Shown here: piece by piece, positions 61,570 to 64,000 of the stretch
How the letters are laid out: the number at the start of each line of letters is the position of its first letter
How positions within the stretch are numbered: the first letter of the stretch is position 1
Source of the DNA: Desulfovibrio sp. JC022
GTDB lineage: Bacteria > Desulfobacterota > Desulfovibrionia > Desulfovibrionales > Desulfovibrionaceae
Assembly (NCBI RefSeq): GCF_010470665.1
Contig: NZ_VOPZ01000006.1
Location: forward strand, 36,224-100,223
DNA length: 64,000 nt
Reading direction: 5' to 3'
Notes under the pieces: generated by a model
What the model was told of the DNA's origin: nothing
The model's database searches: none
What the model saw: the letters and a program-made list of their open reading frames with translations, nothing else
Translations under genes and position numbers: made by a program

Positions 61570-64000
61570 ATGAGCACTGACATACTTCTGGATCAGGCAG
61601 CCAAACATCTGGCTGATAAAGACTACATCGAAGCAGAAATAGCGCTTAAAAGGGTGCTCAAAAATGAAAGCCAAAATACGCTAGCGATTAAACTGATTGC
61701 AGAGCTGGCTCTAAAATGCGACCGCCCCGAAATCGCAGTTAACTACTTTGAAAAATATATGGATATCGCCGAGCCTGATCTCGACACATCATTACAAATT
61801 GCTGAACTTTTCGATCAGCAAGAGAGGCATCATCAGGCAGGGGAATTGATCACCCATGCCCTTCAGCTCGCCCCCAATGATGAAAAGATCAAAAAAAAAT
61901 ACCTGCAACACGCTTACAACGCTGCCGACATGGAAGCTTTTCCCTGTGAAGAATTTGTGGACAACAGCGTTCAACGGACTAGAGACCAAATTTTCTTCCA
62001 CTCCATCATCGTAGTTTTTGGTGAAGAATTCACCGACTTATTCGCTAACTATATCCTACCTACTCAGCTCGGCCCCGGAAATATCGAAGCTCTCAATGCT
62101 GAAACACGCTCTTTATACATAATTTACACGACTCCACAGGATAGCAAGGTCATTAAAAACTCCCCCGCCTTTGCTGAACTTAACAAAATAATGGATGTAC
62201 GGATCTATTGTGTTGATCTTGATGTCATCGAAAACACAGGAAAGTACCACTATATGGTGCAAGGCCACAAACACGCCATCCACAAAGCCCATTGGGAAGG
62301 AGCGCGGGTCATATTCCTTGCCCCTGACGGTGTTTTTTCTTCTTCCACCTTCCGCAATCTGTACCAACGCACAAAAGAAGGCTACAAGGCCATCATGATC
62401 GGAACGATGCGGGTGGTTAAAGAAGATTTCCTGCCTCTGATGAAGGAACGTTTCTTTGCGGAAGATACAATTGAAGCTCCTATCAAAGCCCGGGATCTTA
62501 TAAATCTGGTCATTAAGAATCTACATCCCGACACCCGTAATGCCATCATGGGAGCTGAAAAAACCAACGGCTGGCCCTCTCAGCTGCTTTGGGAAATTCC
62601 GGGCGAAGGAATTCTGTCTCGAAATTTCCATCTGCACCCGCTCATGGTTCACCCGGAAGAACTAAGCGTATTTCACGGAACTGTTGATGACGATTGCGTG
62701 CGCAATATCTGCAAAAACATCGAAGAGGTATATATCACCCGCGATTCTGATGAAATGACCGGATTTGACCTCAGCCGGAAAAAGGTACGGACCATCGAAC
62801 TCAATGACCCCTTCAATATCGGCTATACCGCCGCTTGGGCGAAAGACCATGCGGATGAATTCCATTGGCAATATTTTGAGCACGAAATCCGCTTTCACAA
62901 TGGAAAATCAGGTCCATTATGGGAAAATTTTTCACTCGAAGCTGCTGAACTGGTAACGGAAATTAAAAATGCAGGTAACAATGAAGATGAACATTTTTTC
63001 CCCGAAGTTCTGGCTGATTACGACCTGCACTTTCCGCCGCTGACCATTGATTCCGTCTGCTTCCAGCCCACATCGAAATGTAATCTCAGCTGCGTCTACT
63101 GTCCCCAACACTGGAATGAAGATAAGGGCAGTGAAATGGATGACAAACTACTGCGCCGCATTCTGGATTACATCAAAGAAAATGATGTGATCCAATCCAC
63201 CATTGGATTTTACGGGGAAACATTGATCAGCAAGAACTGGCTCCGGATATGCGAGGAATTACTCAACGAGGAAGTAAGCCTAAATATCTGCTCAAATTTC
63301 AATATGAAGTTAAGCACTGAGGACTGCCGGGTACTGAGCAGGTTCCAGCATCTGCAACTTAGCATTGACTCCTCGGACAGTGAAATGTTGAAAGCAATCC
63401 GCCCCCCGGCAAATCTTGCGAGAATGCTGCACAACATGCACAAAATCCGTGCAACAGCCATTGCCGATGACCGACCGGCCCCCATTTTCCAATGGGCCTG
63501 CACCCTCTCTGACCGGATTGCCTCACAACTGCCGGACTTGGTTGCACTTGCATCATCCAACAATGTCCCCCAAATAAGTTGCAACGAACTGGTTTATTTT
63601 GATGACCGCCAACTTCCGTTAAACAGTATCTTCAACCTCAAAGGTAACGAATTTCGCACGGCTATTGAACAAATTAACAAAGCCCGCAAATTGGCTGAAA
63701 AACATGATATAAGAATGAGTGTCCTTCCCGCATGGGACGATATGGTCCAGAGCAGGCTTGCTGAAGACCGGGCTATGGAAGAATTCGGTGTAGAACTCAA
63801 TATAGCAGCAACCCCGGTCAGACTCTGTGAAAAAATGAATAATATTCAGGGAGAAGGCCGCATGTATCAACAAAAAAAAGCCGTTCCCGGCCCCGGTGAG
63901 ACACGGGCCTGCTTGTTTCCATGGAACTCAGCTTACGTAATGCCCAACGGTGATTTACATTCCTGCTGCATCCGAGGGCAGGTCATGGGTCGAGTAGACG
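61570..64000 (+). CDS. TPR / radical SAM-SPASM protein, truncated by window end
   Basis: An open frame runs from the ATG at 61570 (CGGAGA upstream) past the window edge, at least 810 residues. Residues 1-110 are TPR-like helices (EAEIALKRVLKNE, AVNYFEKYMDI). About 135-480 is unassigned and looks alpha/beta. From about 495 a radical SAM domain begins, with Cys504, Cys508 and Cys511 in KCNLSCVYCPQH. A SPASM-like cysteine pair appears near the end (DLHSCCIRGQ). The layout recalls large radical SAM proteins of glycan clusters. The C terminus is not visible. Confidence 0.82.
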   Translation, partial: MSTDILLDQAAKHLADKDYIEAEIALKRVLKNESQNTLAIKLIAELALKCDRPEIAVNYFEKYMDIAEPDLDTSLQIAELFDQQERHHQAGELITHALQLAPNDEKIKKKYLQHAYNAADMEAFPCEEFVDNSVQRTRDQIFFHSIIVVFGEEFTDLFANYILPTQLGPGNIEALNAETRSLYIIYTTPQDSKVIKNSPAFAELNKIMDVRIYCVDLDVIENTGKYHYMVQGHKHAIHKAHWEGARVIFLAPDGVFSSSTFRNLYQRTKEGYKAIMIGTMRVVKEDFLPLMKERFFAEDTIEAPIKARDLINLVIKNLHPDTRNAIMGAEKTNGWPSQLLWEIPGEGILSRNFHLHPLMVHPEELSVFHGTVDDDCVRNICKNIEEVYITRDSDEMTGFDLSRKKVRTIELNDPFNIGYTAAWAKDHADEFHWQYFEHEIRFHNGKSGPLWENFSLEAAELVTEIKNAGNNEDEHFFPEVLADYDLHFPPLTIDSVCFQPTSKCNLSCVYCPQHWNEDKGSEMDDKLLRRILDYIKENDVIQSTIGFYGETLISKNWLRICEELLNEEVSLNICSNFNMKLSTEDCRVLSRFQHLQLSIDSSDSEMLKAIRPPANLARMLHNMHKIRATAIADDRPAPIFQWACTLSDRIASQLPDLVALASSNNVPQISCNELVYFDDRQLPLNSIFNLKGNEFRTAIEQINKARKLAEKHDIRMSVLPAWDDMVQSRLAEDRAMEEFGVELNIAATPVRLCEKMNNIQGEGRMYQQKKAVPGPGETRACLFPWNSAYVMPNGDLHSCCIRGQVMGRVD

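Noticed and set aside
1-64000. CRISPR arrays, tRNA or rRNA genes, insertion sequences and transposases
   Set aside because: I looked for regularly spaced repeats, cloverleaf-like segments and transposase motifs on both strands and saw none that convinced me. Absence by eye is not proof.

Overview
The window looks like a chromosomal segment of a marine sulfate-reducing bacterium of the Desulfovibrionaceae (Maridesulfovibrio/Desulfovibrio type). The main grounds are a complete hdrCBA-flxDCBA operon in the order known from Desulfovibrio, a multihaem cytochrome c beside a chemoreceptor carrying its own haem c motif, and a dispersed intergenic repeat starting TGCCTCCGGCGGC that I associate with this group. 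The genus is an inference from gene content; no rRNA or tRNA gene is present to settle it.

Layout. 1-2731: terminators, a haem-binding methyl-accepting chemotaxis protein and a small tetrahaem cytochrome c, both on the minus strand. 3304-10064: seven overlapping or closely spaced genes for the flavin-based electron-bifurcating heterodisulfide reductase-like complex (HdrABC-FlxABCD). 10187-23205: unlinked genes, namely a CheY-like receiver, a BaiN/HI0933-type flavoprotein, a membrane coiled-coil TPR protein, ManC, YchF, an EamA transporter, a DUF697 membrane protein, a 1229-residue nuclease/P-loop/helical-repeat protein that resembles an anti-phage STAND system, and a PACE-family transporter.

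23473-64000: about 40 kb of surface-glycan genes, nearly all on the plus strand, running off the right edge. They fall into blocks. (i) 23473-34685: a TagF-like transferase, a nucleotidyltransferase, PseF and PseG, methyltransferases, an SDR, a split transketolase, a TIGR04372-type glycosyltransferase and an ATP-grasp enzyme. (ii) 34693-37652: a GH57-like hydrolase overlapping a sialidase-like protein. (iii) 37779-42675: a YLDPG micro-protein, then a four-gene phosphonate cassette (TagF-like transferase, cytidylyltransferase/PEP mutase fusion, phosphonopyruvate decarboxylase, iron alcohol dehydrogenase). This predicts 2-hydroxyethylphosphonate made for attachment to a glycan. (iv) 42676-50484: a sulfatase/TPR membrane enzyme and, divergently, a 1704-residue protein carrying three glycosyltransferase domains. 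(v) 50702-64000: GmhA, a short NeuB-like synthase, a domain-swapped HldE, a deoxyhypusine-synthase-like protein, sugar kinase/phosphatase-like genes, methyltransferases and radical SAM proteins.

Block (v) contains three genes that keep both ends but have lost their middles: a SIS isomerase, a radical SAM enzyme and a transketolase pair. This suggests a glycan pathway in decay or phase-locked off. The most interesting leads are the nuclease/STAND-like protein, the phosphonate-glycan cassette, the internally deleted genes and the dispersed palindromic repeats.
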